DNA of 64,000 bases from Silicimonas sp963779765 (GTDB taxonomy: Bacteria > Pseudomonadota > Alphaproteobacteria > Rhodobacterales > Rhodobacteraceae). The position numbers and the translations under genes are program-made. This document shows positions 27,652 through 37,042 of this stretch, in pieces. The stretch lies in the NCBI GenBank assembly GCA_963779765.1, contig CAVZZP010000002.1, positions 992,001 through 1,056,000 of the forward strand, read 5' to 3'. The notes under the pieces are model-generated. The model worked only from the letters and a program-made list of their open reading frames with translations, was not told the DNA's origin and did not search any database. Each line of letters starts with the position of its first letter. The first letter of the stretch is position 1.

Positions 27652-28653
27652 ATGGAATACGTCACAACCCTTTTCGCCCAGGCGAACACCTTCCTTCACG
27701 ATCAGTTCGGTGAGCTTGGACCGCTTCTGGTCATCGGCGTCCTGGGGCTTTTCCTGGTGCTGCTGACGCTGCCTGCCCTTCTCAAGAAGGAAAAGGACCC
27801 CTTCGAGCAGATCCGCCGCGCCACCCGTGCCAGCGCCGGCGAGGCCGACGGCAAGGCCCGGCTGCGACGCGGTCGTGGCAAGGGCGTCGACAAGCTCGAG
27901 AAGTACTCGAGCTTCCTCGAACCCCAGGACGCCAAGGCCTATTCGGAAACCCGTCTGAAGCTGATGCAGGCCGGCTATCGCTCGAAGGACGCGGTGCGGA
28001 CCTATCACTTCCTCCAGTTCGCCCTGGGAATCGGCTTCCTGGTCCTCGGCAGCATCTACGCGATCTACAACAGCGTCACGGGCGAGCCATCGACGCAGTC
28101 GCTGATCATGTCCGTGCTCATTCCCGGCATCGTCGGTTATGTCCTGCCCAAGTACTGGGTCACCAAGCGCCAGCAGTCGCGTCAGGAAGAGATCACCAAC
28201 GGCTTCCCCAACTCCCTCGACATGATGCTCGTCTGCGTCGAGGCCGGACAGTCGCTTGACCAGTCGATCATCCGCGTGTCGAAAGAAATCCGCGCAGGCT
28301 TTCCCGCCCTCGCCGACGAGTTCGAAATGGTCTCCCAGGAGATGAAGGCAGGCAAGGACAAGCAGCTCGTCCTGCGCGACATGTCCGAAAGGACCGGCGT
28401 CGCCGACGTCGCCAGCTTCGTCACCGTGCTGATCCAGTCTGCCACTTTCGGTACCTCGATCGCCGAGGCGCTTCGCGTCTACGCCTCCGAGATGCGCGAT
28501 AAAAGGATCATGCGCGCGGAAGAGAAGGCAAACACCTTGCCGACCAAGATGACCCTTGCCACAATGCTTCTGACAGTGCCGCCGCTTCTGATCATCCTGA
28601 TCGGGCCTTCGGTCTATGGCATTGCAGAGACGCTTTCGAAAGCTGGCTTCTAA
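27652..28653 (+). CDS. tadC: Tad inner-membrane platform protein TadC
   Basis: 333 residues, ATG 27652. An N-terminal helix (about 22-44), a cytoplasmic stretch rich in Arg/Lys (about 45-95), two central helices, then the T2SSF domain (about 180-310: FPNSLDMMLVCVEAGQSLDQ, FVTVLIQSATFGTSIAEAL) and a C-terminal helix. It is the TadB partner. The longer N-terminal part before the T2SSF domain is usual for TadC in this family. Confidence 0.93.
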   Translation: MEYVTTLFAQANTFLHDQFGELGPLLVIGVLGLFLVLLTLPALLKKEKDPFEQIRRATRASAGEADGKARLRRGRGKGVDKLEKYSSFLEPQDAKAYSETRLKLMQAGYRSKDAVRTYHFLQFALGIGFLVLGSIYAIYNSVTGEPSTQSLIMSVLIPGIVGYVLPKYWVTKRQQSRQEEITNGFPNSLDMMLVCVEAGQSLDQSIIRVSKEIRAGFPALADEFEMVSQEMKAGKDKQLVLRDMSERTGVADVASFVTVLIQSATFGTSIAEALRVYASEMRDKRIMRAEEKANTLPTKMTLATMLLTVPPLLIILIGPSVYGIAETLSKAGF

Positions 28654-28662
28654 AAGGGGCGT

Positions 28663-29235
28663 ATGCAACGCAGAGACGCGATTGGGGCGATTGCCGCCCT
28701 GACCATGCTGGCCGCCTGTGACACCGCAGGCGGCCTTCGCCAATCCGAGGGCAGCCCTTTCGCGCCCAGTGGCCGGCCATCGAACGAGGACTCGGTCGAC
28801 GGGCTGATCGTCGGACACAGGCTGATGGCCTCGGGCGAATACGAGTTGGCGCTGAAGGCCTATTACCGCGCCGCCTCCGAGCAGGGTGTGAACGCCGATG
28901 TGCTCTCGGCCATCGGCTCGGCCAACCTCCAGCTCGGACGCCTCAACCAGGCCGAACAGATCCTGCGCCGCGCCACAGAGCTGGATGAAACCTTCCCGCC
29001 TGCCTGGAACAACCTGGGCGTCGTCCTGATGGAACAGGGCGAATACGGCGAGGCAAGCCGCGTCTTCCGCCTGGCCTTCGCTCTGGACAGTGGCCAGAGT
29101 GCCGAAATCCGCGAAAACCTTCGCTTGGCCCTCGCAAAGATTGAAAATCCCGAATATGCTCCGCCTGATGAGTTTCGCCTGGTGCGCCGGGGGCCGGGAT
29201 ATTACCGGATCCTCGAAACACCCGAGAACCCCTAG
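28663..29235 (+). CDS. tadD: TPR lipoprotein TadD
   Basis: 190 residues. Lipobox TMLAAC (lipid cysteine near 19) and about three tetratricopeptide repeats (about 48-150: LMASGEYELALKAYYRA, QLGRLNQAEQILRRA, EQGEYGEASRVFRLA). TadD-type lipoproteins help the secretin assemble. A second TPR lipoprotein follows after 44 bases. AAAAGGGG upstream of ATG 28663 is a good ribosome binding site. Confidence 0.9.
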   Translation: MQRRDAIGAIAALTMLAACDTAGGLRQSEGSPFAPSGRPSNEDSVDGLIVGHRLMASGEYELALKAYYRAASEQGVNADVLSAIGSANLQLGRLNQAEQILRRATELDETFPPAWNNLGVVLMEQGEYGEASRVFRLAFALDSGQSAEIRENLRLALAKIENPEYAPPDEFRLVRRGPGYYRILETPENP

Positions 29236-29279
29236 ACGGGCAAGCCAGGGCGGATGCGAGCAGCAAGGGACGAAGTGCT

Positions 29280-30137
29280 ATGCGGAACGCTGGTCTGATC
29301 GGTGTCTGTGTCGTCGGTATGATAGGCCTCACGGCCTGCGGCGAGCGCGGAATCACGGATGAAGAAGTCGAACAGGCGATCAAGGACGTCAACGTCATCG
29401 ACGAGACGAACCTGACGGACGTCATGCTCACCGTTGCCGACCCTAACGAAGCCGTCGTCTACTTCGAGCGGACGATCGCGCAAAACCCCGGTCGGATCGA
29501 CCTCCATCGCGAACTCGCGCAGTCGCTGGTCCGCGCCAAGAAGCCGACCGCCGCCGCCAGCGCTTGGGAAAAGGTGCTGACGATGCCCGGCGCCAACAGC
29601 GAGGATCGCGTCGAATATGCCGACGCCCTGATCCGCGCGAACGAGTGGCAGAAGGCCGAGGCCGAACTCGACAAGATCCCGCCCACCCACGAGACCTACA
29701 AGCGCTATCGCCTCGAAGCGATGATCGCGAACTCCAACAAGGAGTGGGAGAAGGCGGACAGCTTCTACGAGGTCGCCGTCGGTCTCACGACGACGCCCTC
29801 GGGCACGCTGAACAACTGGGGCTATTCCAAGCTTACCCGCGGCGACTACGTCGGAGCCGAGCGGCTGTTCGCCGAGGCTCTGACCTATGACGCCGGTATG
29901 TTCACCGCGAAGAACAACATGGTCCTCGCTCGTGCGGCGCAGCGCAACTACGACATGCCGGTCGTGCAGATGTCCCAGATCGAGCGGGCGCAACTTCTCT
30001 ACACGGCGGCGCTCTCGGCGATCAAGCAGGGCGACCTGAACACCGGCAAGACGCTTCTGGATGACGCCATCGACACGCATCCGCAGCACTTCGACGCTGC
30101 GATCCGCAGCCGCCAAGCGCTCGAGAAGCAGGGCTGA
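29280..30137 (+). CDS. TPR lipoprotein of the Tad locus
   Basis: 285 residues. Lipobox GLTAC (lipid cysteine near 21) then TPR-like helices through the whole length (NEAVVYFERTIAQNPGRIDLH, EWEKADSFYEVAVGL, RGDYVGAERLFAEAL). It duplicates the TadD theme with a longer body. It fits an outer-membrane or periplasmic scaffold for the pilus; no separate function can be assigned. It ends 10 bases before cpaA. Confidence 0.83.
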   Translation: MRNAGLIGVCVVGMIGLTACGERGITDEEVEQAIKDVNVIDETNLTDVMLTVADPNEAVVYFERTIAQNPGRIDLHRELAQSLVRAKKPTAAASAWEKVLTMPGANSEDRVEYADALIRANEWQKAEAELDKIPPTHETYKRYRLEAMIANSNKEWEKADSFYEVAVGLTTTPSGTLNNWGYSKLTRGDYVGAERLFAEALTYDAGMFTAKNNMVLARAAQRNYDMPVVQMSQIERAQLLYTAALSAIKQGDLNTGKTLLDDAIDTHPQHFDAAIRSRQALEKQG

Positions 30138-30147
30138 CGTCCCCGGC

Positions 30148-30636
30148 ATGGCGATAGACTGGACGACGGCCGCCTGGTTCCTGCCCTTCGTCGCGCCCAT
30201 CACCCTCTGGGTGGCGTGGAGCGACATGGCCTCGATGAAAATCCCGAACAAGGCCGTTTTGGCCCTGCTCGCCGTCTTCGTCGTCGTGGGCCTCGTCGCC
30301 CTTCCCTTCGGTGAATACCTCTGGCGCTACGCCCACTTCGGCGTGGTGCTTGCCATCGGCTTCGTCCTCAGCGCCATCGGCGGCGTGGGAGCCGGCGACG
30401 CCAAATACGCCGCCGCGATGGCACCCTTCATCGCGCGCCCCGATTTCATGCCGTTCATGTTCCTCTTGGCAGCGACGGTCATCGCTGCCTTCATTCTGCA
30501 CCGCCTCGCCCGCGCCTCGGCGATCCGGCAAAGGTTCGAGACCTGGGAAAGCTGGACGCGGCGCGAGTTTCCGATGGGTTTCGCGCTGGCGCCCGCGCTG
30601 CTCTTCTACCTGCTCATCGGGTTCTTCACCGGCTGA
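30148..30636 (+). CDS. cpaA: Prepilin peptidase CpaA/TadV
   Basis: 162 residues from ATG 30148. Aspartic prepilin peptidase of the A24 type: the two catalytic aspartates are D26 (AWSDMASMKIPN) and D84 (GVGAGDAKYAAAM), with four to five membrane helices. It lacks the N-terminal methylase domain, as is usual for the Tad type. It should process the two Flp pilins at 20117 and 20516. Its last 11 bases overlap the convergent membrane-protein gene. Confidence 0.93.
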   Translation: MAIDWTTAAWFLPFVAPITLWVAWSDMASMKIPNKAVLALLAVFVVVGLVALPFGEYLWRYAHFGVVLAIGFVLSAIGGVGAGDAKYAAAMAPFIARPDFMPFMFLLAATVIAAFILHRLARASAIRQRFETWESWTRREFPMGFALAPALLFYLLIGFFTG

Positions 30637-32239
30637 CGCGGTAGAGCGCCATGAGATCGTCGTCGCGAACCAGCTCAAGCCGATCCTCCACGGCTTTCAG
30701 ATCCTCGACCATGATGCCCCGCACCCGTTGGACGAAACTGCACTTCGGCACCATCACGAAGTCCGCGTTATCGAGGCCGGTCAGCCCGCCATAATACCAC
30801 GGTGCGCCACCATCGAGCGGGGCGAGGTCCCCGAAAAGCCAGAACGCCGACAGGATATCTGCGACGAAGACCTTCCCGCCCTCGGGCACTCCCGCGTCCG
30901 CCATGGCGTCTCCCAAAGTCTCGAAAAAGGCACGCGACCCCGCCATCCATTCGCAGGCCGGGAAGGTCGCACCTTTCAATTCGGCCAGCGGCGGACGGTC
31001 GACGACCTCGCTGTAGCGGGCCCACTCCGGCATCGTGCGGTCGAGATCGACGTTCGCCGTCATCATGTAGCCTCGGTCGGACCGGATGAAGAGGTCATCC
31101 TGAGCCGGGTCAGGCAGCATTCGTACGAAGCGCGCGGGATCGAACGCCAGGTGCTCGAAATTGACCCGGAACGCATTGTAAAGCGAAGGGAATTCCAGCG
31201 CGGCCGCGACGATAGCCAGGGCGGTCATCGCCTGCCGCAGGCTGTCGCGCGGCAGCGTCGCCTCGTCGGCAGCGGGCCTCAGCGACAGAAGCAGCACCGG
31301 CATAAGGTAAAGCCACTGCGGCACGTTGCCGAAGTTCTGGTAGCTGACATAGATCGAGCCCGCCACAAGCCACAACAGACCTAGAGCCAGAAGCGCGTGC
31401 CCTGCGCGCCGCACGAGAAAGACCGCGACGATCCCCGTCAGCGTTGCTCCCATGTAGACCGACCCTGTCAGGATCACTTCGAAAGGCACGCCCACGAACG
31501 GCCGCACCTCGGAGGCCGCCACTGCCCGAAGGTCGCCTAGGTACGCCAGCCAGAAGCCGATCCCGTGAACCGCCGTCACCGTGACCGCCACGGCAAGCCC
31601 CGCCAGACCGGCCCACAGCACCGCGCGCCACTGCCCCCGCGCGACCAGCGCCAATGCGGCGGCGGGCGCAACGGCGACGAAGTAGGTCGCCTTGATGAGA
31701 AGCAGCACCGCGCAAAGAAGCCCGATCAGCGCCCCGTCGAGCGTCTGCCGCTCCTTCCTGGCCGGCAGGAACGCCAGCACCACGGCAACGAAGGACAGCG
31801 CCCAACCCCACCTGTTGTAGTGCATCGAGATCGTGGCTCCCGACGTCGCCGGCCCGTAGGTGAGCGCCACCACGAGCCCCAGCGTGACGAGACCGAAATA
31901 ATAGGCGACACCGCGCGACAGCCGCAGCGCCGCATAGGTCGCCGCGGGCCAGAGGGCGAGGGCCACAAGAAGCTGGCCGAAGATGATCGCGGACCCGACG
32001 CCGACGCCCGCCTTCAAGAGCCACACGAATGGCAAAAACGCGAAAACACCAAGCGGGGTTGCAAAATCGAGGTGCGGCACCTGCCCCTCGCGCATCCGGA
32101 ACAGGATGTCGAGAAGGTGATACGTGTCCCCCTCGTGCGCGTCGAGATAAAGCCCGCCCTTCAGCACGGGCAGGCCACCAAGGACCAGCGTGAACCCCAG
32201 CAACACCGTCGCCAATACAAGGGGATTTGGCCTGCTCAT
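30626..32239 (-). CDS. Polytopic membrane protein, possible GT-C glycosyltransferase
   Basis: About 537 residues from ATG 32237-32239 (AAAGGA upstream); the longer reading to 32293 adds a leader without a binding site. About ten to eleven hydrophobic helices through residue 370, then a soluble periplasmic-type domain of about 150 residues. An acidic LDAHEGD lies in the first periplasmic loop, the position where GT-C (PMT/ArnT-like) enzymes hold their catalytic acid. I find no exact family. It faces the Tad genes on the opposite strand; a link to pilin or polysaccharide glycosylation is only a guess. Confidence 0.55.
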   Translation of the reverse strand: MSRPNPLVLATVLLGFTLVLGGLPVLKGGLYLDAHEGDTYHLLDILFRMREGQVPHLDFATPLGVFAFLPFVWLLKAGVGVGSAIIFGQLLVALALWPAATYAALRLSRGVAYYFGLVTLGLVVALTYGPATSGATISMHYNRWGWALSFVAVVLAFLPARKERQTLDGALIGLLCAVLLLIKATYFVAVAPAAALALVARGQWRAVLWAGLAGLAVAVTVTAVHGIGFWLAYLGDLRAVAASEVRPFVGVPFEVILTGSVYMGATLTGIVAVFLVRRAGHALLALGLLWLVAGSIYVSYQNFGNVPQWLYLMPVLLLSLRPAADEATLPRDSLRQAMTALAIVAAALEFPSLYNAFRVNFEHLAFDPARFVRMLPDPAQDDLFIRSDRGYMMTANVDLDRTMPEWARYSEVVDRPPLAELKGATFPACEWMAGSRAFFETLGDAMADAGVPEGGKVFVADILSAFWLFGDLAPLDGGAPWYYGGLTGLDNADFVMVPKCSFVQRVRGIMVEDLKAVEDRLELVRDDDLMALYRVSR

Positions 32240-32372
32240 GCCCCATCCTTTTCCATTTTTTGGCCACAATAACGGGTCATGTTCGGCCGGCAAAGATGTG
32301 CCACCGGTTATTGTTCAAAATCGGGCAACGCCGGGGCGCATCGGGAAATCTTTGGTGAGGCCGAGTGCTGCA

Positions 32373-33683
32373 ATGAACATGGAATCGTCGAACGTCATCG
32401 CCCCTCCGGCACCTCGGTCGCTTTCGGGCATGAAGCTGCCCTCGGTGATGATGCGTGACATCCTGCTTAAGACAAGCTTCCGGATGAACCTTGAAACCTG
32501 CACCGAACTGGCCCGGGCGATCTGCCTTCCGGTTCCCGTGACGCAGGAGTTGATCGACGTCGCCCGCGAGCAGAAGCTGATGCAGTCGACCGGCACGCTG
32601 CACGCCAACTCGGGCGGCGAGATGGGCTATCAGCTGACCGACGCCGGCAAGGCCCGCGCGCTCGACGCCCTAGCCCAGTCCGAATACTACGGCGCCATGC
32701 CCGTCCCGCTCGAGGTCTACTCCGAGCAGGTCCGCCGCCAGTCGATCCGCAACATCCAGGTCACGCGCGACCAGCTTCTGTCGGCCATGGGTCACCTGAT
32801 CCTGCCGAACGAGCTTCTCGACCACCTCGGACCTGCCGTCAGCGCCGGACGTTCGATCCTGATGTACGGGCCTCCGGGCAACGGCAAATCCTCGATCTCG
32901 AACGGCATCCGCAACGCGCTCGGCGACAAGATCTACGTTCCCCGCGCCATCGAGTATGCCGGTCAGGTCATCACGGTCTACGACCCCATCGTTCACTCCG
33001 CCGCCGAGACGCTCGAGGACGACCCGAATTCGCTGCGCCGCACGTCGAACCGCTACGACACCCGATATGTTCTCTGCGAGCGGCCGACGGTCATCACGGG
33101 CGGCGAGCTGTCGCTCTCGATGCTCGACCTCGTCTACAACCCGACGGCGCGCACCTACCAGGCACCGCTTCAGCTCAAGTCCACCGGCGGCATTTTCATC
33201 GTCGACGACCTTGGCCGTCAGGAAGAACCGCCGCAGGCGCTGGTCAACCGCTGGATCGTGCCGCTTGAGGAAGCAAAGGACATCCTTGCCCTGCAATCGG
33301 GCGAGAAGTTCACGGTGCCTTTCGACACGCTTGTCATCTTCTCGACCAACTTCCACCCGAACGAGATCTTCGACAAGGCGGCGCTGCGCCGGATCTTCTT
33401 CAAGATCAAGATCGACGGGCCGGAGCAGGAGGATTACCTGAAGATCTTCGCGATGGTCGCGCGCAAGCGGAAGATGCCGCTGGACGAGGATACGCTCGTC
33501 TACCTGATCAAGAACAAGTACCCGACCATCGACAACATCTATGCGAACTACCAGCCGATCTTCCTGATCGACCAGATGATCGCCATCTGCGAGTTCGAGG
33601 GCATCCCCTACCAGATGTCGCCCGAGCTGATCGACCGTGCCTGGGCGAACATGTTCGTGAAGGAAGAGAAGATCGTCCACTGA
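32373..33683 (+). CDS. AAA-type ATPase beside the Tad locus
   Basis: 436 residues from ATG 32373. Walker A GPPGNGKSS is near residues 168-176, a Walker B-type GGIFIVDDLGR near 275, and a sensor TLVIFSTNFHP follows near 325. The N-terminal 130 residues (MRDILLKTSFRMNLETCTELARAICLP and a winged-helix-like stretch) precede the ATPase. Similar ATPases are found beside Tad genes in Rhodobacteraceae as I recall. The target is unknown; a chaperone or disassembly role for the pilus machine is inferred from location. The longer reading from 32190 is rejected. It is followed by a bidirectional terminator. Confidence 0.72.
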   Translation: MNMESSNVIAPPAPRSLSGMKLPSVMMRDILLKTSFRMNLETCTELARAICLPVPVTQELIDVAREQKLMQSTGTLHANSGGEMGYQLTDAGKARALDALAQSEYYGAMPVPLEVYSEQVRRQSIRNIQVTRDQLLSAMGHLILPNELLDHLGPAVSAGRSILMYGPPGNGKSSISNGIRNALGDKIYVPRAIEYAGQVITVYDPIVHSAAETLEDDPNSLRRTSNRYDTRYVLCERPTVITGGELSLSMLDLVYNPTARTYQAPLQLKSTGGIFIVDDLGRQEEPPQALVNRWIVPLEEAKDILALQSGEKFTVPFDTLVIFSTNFHPNEIFDKAALRRIFFKIKIDGPEQEDYLKIFAMVARKRKMPLDEDTLVYLIKNKYPTIDNIYANYQPIFLIDQMIAICEFEGIPYQMSPELIDRAWANMFVKEEKIVH

Positions 33684-33700
33684 CGATCCTGCATCCAGCA

Positions 33701-33738
33701 AACGAAAACGGACGGCCGAAAGGCCGTCCGTTTTCGTT
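33701..33738. terminator. Bidirectional intrinsic terminator
   Basis: A perfect 17-base stem with a GAAA tetraloop. Each arm ends in AACGAAAA/TTTTCGTT, so a T-rich end is present on both strands. It lies between the convergent ATPase gene (ends 33683) and the DHA2 exporter gene (ends 33753) and can stop both. Confidence 0.9.
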
Positions 33739-33752
33739 AGAAGACGAAGCTG

Positions 33753-35256
33753 TCAGGCTGGCCGCGTCGCCGACAACGGCTGCTCGTTCAACAACATCGA
33801 GATGCCGAACGCAATCGTCGCCATCGCTGCCGCGATCCAGAAGACCGGATGCAGCGCGGAAGAGATGCCGTCCGTCACCAGCGCCTGAGCCTCGGGCGGC
33901 AGAGACCGGACATAGGCGGCGCTCAGCGAGCTGAAGCCCACGCCGTCAAGCTTACCTTCCAGATGCCTCGCAATGCCCGAGCTGAAGATCGCTCCGAAAG
34001 CTGCGGTGCCGATCGAGCCGCCGATCAGACGGAACATGTTGGTGGACGCGGTGCCCACCCCCAGCATGGCAAAGGGGACCGCATTCTGCACCGCCGCCAC
34101 GCCGACCGCGAACACCGGCCCAAGGCCGATGCCGACGCCCGCCAGGGACAGCGCGATGGACCACAAGGGCGTCTCGGCCGAGACCTGCGTCAGCGACAGC
34201 ATCGCCAGCGCCAGGATGGCGGTCGATCCGATCGGCAAACGCTTGTAGCGTCCGGTCCGCGACATGACCTGTCCGGCCAGGGTCGACGTGACGATCAGCC
34301 CACCCATCATCGGCAGCAGGAACAACCCCGACATGGTCGGCGTCACGCCCTTCACGATCTGAAGAAAGAGCGGCAGGAACGTGATCGTCCCGAACATCGC
34401 CGTGCCGACCAGGAAGCCGACGGCGTTGATGACGAGGAAGGTGTTGTTGCGGAAGAGACTCATCGGAAGGATCGGCTCGGCCGCCCGCCGCTCGACCGCG
34501 ACGAAGCCGACGAGGGCCAGGACGAAGGCCGAGATCAGCCCCGCCATCTCGATGCTCGCCCACGGAAAAACCGTGCCACCCATGTTCGAAAGAAGGACGG
34601 CCGACGACAGGACCGCCGCCAGCAGCGCCGCGCCGGCATAGTCGATCGACCTCTGGGTCCGAGGCGGCGAGTTCGAGCGCTATGCCCAGAAGGACGTAGG
34701 CCAGGACGCCGAAGGGCAGGTTGACGAAGAAGATCCAGTGCCAGCTCAGGCTCTCGACCAGGAATCCGCCCAGAAGCGGACCGATAACCGTCGATACCCC
34801 GAAAGCCGCACCAAGGACGCCCTGCGCGCGGCCGCGTTCGCGGGGCGGAAGCAGGTCTCCGACGACCGCCATGGACAGCACGATCAGGCTGCCGCCACCC
34901 AGTCCCTGCACCAGCCGGCCCAGGATCAGCACGCCCATGCTCTGCGCCAGACCGCCCAGGATCGCGCCCAGCATGAACACCCCGATGGCGCCCTGCATCA
35001 CCCTCTTGCGTCCGTAGAGGTCACCCAGCTTGCCCGCGATCGGCGCACCAACGGTCGAAGCCAGCAGATAGGCCGTGATGACCCAGGTGATGTGATCGAG
35101 GCCACCCAGTTCCGCGACGATGACAGGAAGGGCCGGGGACACGATGGTCTGACCGAGCGAGGCGAACAGCAGCGTGATTCCGACCGCACCAAGTCCCAGG
35201 CGGACAGCGGCAGAGGACAAGGGGACGGGATCCACGGGATCGGCGGTGGCGGTCAT
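33753..35256 (-). CDS. DHA2-family (EmrB/QacA) MFS drug exporter, frameshifted
   Basis: About 500 residues with 14 predicted helices. MFS motif A GKLGDLYGRKRV, motif B LGRLVQGLGGG and motif C GVSTVIGPLLGGFL are in the N-terminal half. The frame breaks at about 34650-34651 (AGG where AG is expected, on the minus strand); after removing one base SDPESIDYAGAAL leads into the C-terminal half (FVAVERRAAEPILPMSLFR and on). Proton-driven efflux of drugs is the family role, but substrates cannot be read off. A MarR-type regulator lies divergent 118 bases away. Confidence 0.88.
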
Positions 35257-35320
35257 TCCGGGAAGGCTCCAGACGAATGCGCCGCGCGGGCGCGCGGTTT
35301 GTTGCTTGCGGGGGCGCTAG

Positions 35321-35359
35321 ATACATGCAATATGCACATAGCTGTCACAGGCATATAAT
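35321..35359 (+). promoter_or_regulatory. Candidate MarR operator and promoter between exporter and regulator
   Basis: An inverted repeat with TGCA half-sites three bases apart (35326-35336) lies in ATACATGCAATATGCACATA. A perfect TATAAT follows at 35354-35359, 15 bases before the TTG start of the MarR gene, with the -35 position falling on the palindrome. That overlap suits a regulator that represses itself and the divergent exporter. Confidence 0.42.
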
Positions 35360-35373
35360 TCGGGGACGATCAC

Positions 35374-35976
35374 TTGGCAAGCCGGAATGAGCGACTGAAG
35401 CAGGACCTTGCCGCTGCGGGCGTCGACCCCGAAGCGGTCGACTACGCCTTCCGTGTCGACGCCGTGCTTCAACGCTGGCGCCGCCGCTTTCAGAAGCGCG
35501 AGCTTGGACAGCGCGCCATCGCCGACATGGGTCTTCCCATCGACCTGTCACAGCTTGACGCGCTGACCGTCATCTGGTCGCCCGCAAACGAATACGACGA
35601 TGGTGGCGAAGGCGAGATCATGGTCGGCACCGTGGCGGACCGCCTCGCCGTTGACCCCTCCCGCGCAAGCCGCATCGTCTCCGAGCTGATCCGGCGCGGT
35701 CTCGTGACCCGCGGCGTCAGCCAGCTCGACGCCCGTCGCGCCATTCTCCAGCTTACGCCCCTCGGCGAGACGCTTGTCGAGACGGTGCGTGAATACAAGT
35801 TCCTCTTCATGGGTGCCTTCCTCGCCGGCTGGACGCCCGAGGAACGCGCCGATTTCCTACCTCTTCTCGACCGCTTCAGCACTTGGTCCACCGGCCCCGA
35901 CGACGCCGACGGCCGCATCGGCGCCGAGATCGAAAAGCTGCGCCGGTCGGTCTCCGACCTGACGATCCCGGACTGA
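35374..35976 (+). CDS. MarR-family transcriptional regulator
   Basis: 200 residues, TTG start at 35374. Winged helix-turn-helix in the middle: TVADRLAVDPSRASRIVSELIRRGLVTR with wing DARRAILQLTPLGE; long helices before and after mediate dimerisation. It is divergent from the DHA2 exporter, the usual arrangement for a MarR repressor of an efflux pump that is released by the pump's own substrate. No inducer can be named. The acidic insert NEYDDGGEGE before the HTH is unusual. Confidence 0.87.
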   Translation: MASRNERLKQDLAAAGVDPEAVDYAFRVDAVLQRWRRRFQKRELGQRAIADMGLPIDLSQLDALTVIWSPANEYDDGGEGEIMVGTVADRLAVDPSRASRIVSELIRRGLVTRGVSQLDARRAILQLTPLGETLVETVREYKFLFMGAFLAGWTPEERADFLPLLDRFSTWSTGPDDADGRIGAEIEKLRRSVSDLTIPD

Positions 35977-36040
35977 GCGGGGTTGGTAAACGCCTCGCCC
36001 GGATGCTAGGCAGAAGCCACCGTCCGCGCCCGAGGCTCCC

Positions 36041-37042
36041 TTGTCCGAACCCGTCCTCCTGACCTTCACCGTGATGAAGAACGAGGGACCCTTCATCGTC
36101 GAATGGGTCGCCTGGCAAAGGCTCATGGGCGTCGACCGCATCCTCGTCCTCAGCAACGACTGCGACGACGGCACCGACCTGATCCTCGACCAGCTCGACC
36201 GCATGGGCGTCGTCCGTCACCTGCCGAACCCCATGACGATCGCACCCGCCGAAAGCGCCCTTCGCCTCAAGCCGCACACCACCGGGATCGCCTATGCCCG
36301 GCTCCTGCGCGACTGGCGCGACGCCGACTACGTGTTCCTTTCCGACGTCGACGAGTTTCCCGTTGTGACGGACGGCAGCGACGGCCTGAAGGACCTGCTC
36401 GCCCGGCTCGACTGGCCCGACGTGCTGTCGATCTCGGAAACCGTCTTCGGCATCGGCGACCAGATCGCCTTCGAGGACCGGCCCGTCACCGGCCAGTTCC
36501 TCCAGTGCTCCAGCACGAGACCCGGCAAATGGCGCAGCCGCCGCGGCTTCAAGTCGATCACGCGCAACGACCCGCGTCTCTCGATCCGCAACCACCGCCC
36601 CATCGCCCGCAAGGCGGCGGCGGGCGAGCTGTCCTGGCTCGATGGCTCGGGCCGCCCCTTCCCCGACGACCTCCGCCACGTCCACCAGAAGGGCACCGAC
36701 GCGCGCGGCATGTTCGACCTCGTCACGCTCCACCATTACGCGCTTCGGTCGCTGGAAAGCTTTCTCGTCAAGGTCGCGCGCGGAGACGCCGTGGTGGAAG
36801 ACCGCGTCGACAAGACCTACTTCCGCCGCAGGAACCAATCCTTCGAACGGAACGACGCCATGCTCGCGCATCAGGACAGGCTCGCCGAGGAAATCGCGCG
36901 CCTCAAGACCGACGCCCGCCTCGCCGAGCTGCACGACCGCGCGGTCGAGGCGCACCGCACCAAGATCGAGACGCTGAAGCGCACGCCGCTCTACGCCGAA
37001 CTCCTGCGGCTGGTGAAGGCCCCTGCCCGCAGCGATGTCTGA
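36041..37042 (+). CDS. Glycosyltransferase family 2-type protein
   Basis: 333 residues, TTG start at 36041 with CGAGG upstream. TFTVMKNEGPFIVEWVAWQRLMGVDRILVLSNDCDDGTD is the Glyco_tranf_2_4 opening, and FLSDVDEFPV supplies the DxD metal site. The C-terminal part from about 250 is charged and helical (AHQDRLAEEIARLKTDARL). Such proteins add sugars in polysaccharide or surface-glycan synthesis. Its end overlaps the helicase gene by 8 bases, but the two functions look unrelated. Confidence 0.83.
   Translation: MSEPVLLTFTVMKNEGPFIVEWVAWQRLMGVDRILVLSNDCDDGTDLILDQLDRMGVVRHLPNPMTIAPAESALRLKPHTTGIAYARLLRDWRDADYVFLSDVDEFPVVTDGSDGLKDLLARLDWPDVLSISETVFGIGDQIAFEDRPVTGQFLQCSSTRPGKWRSRRGFKSITRNDPRLSIRNHRPIARKAAAGELSWLDGSGRPFPDDLRHVHQKGTDARGMFDLVTLHHYALRSLESFLVKVARGDAVVEDRVDKTYFRRRNQSFERNDAMLAHQDRLAEEIARLKTDARLAELHDRAVEAHRTKIETLKRTPLYAELLRLVKAPARSDV

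Noticed and set aside
25446..27689. A 747-residue open frame on the minus strand across cpaF and tadB
   Set aside because: It is the antisense shadow of GC-rich, highly conserved genes; the protein is rich in His, Arg, Asp and Glu with no domain, and no ribosome binding site precedes it.
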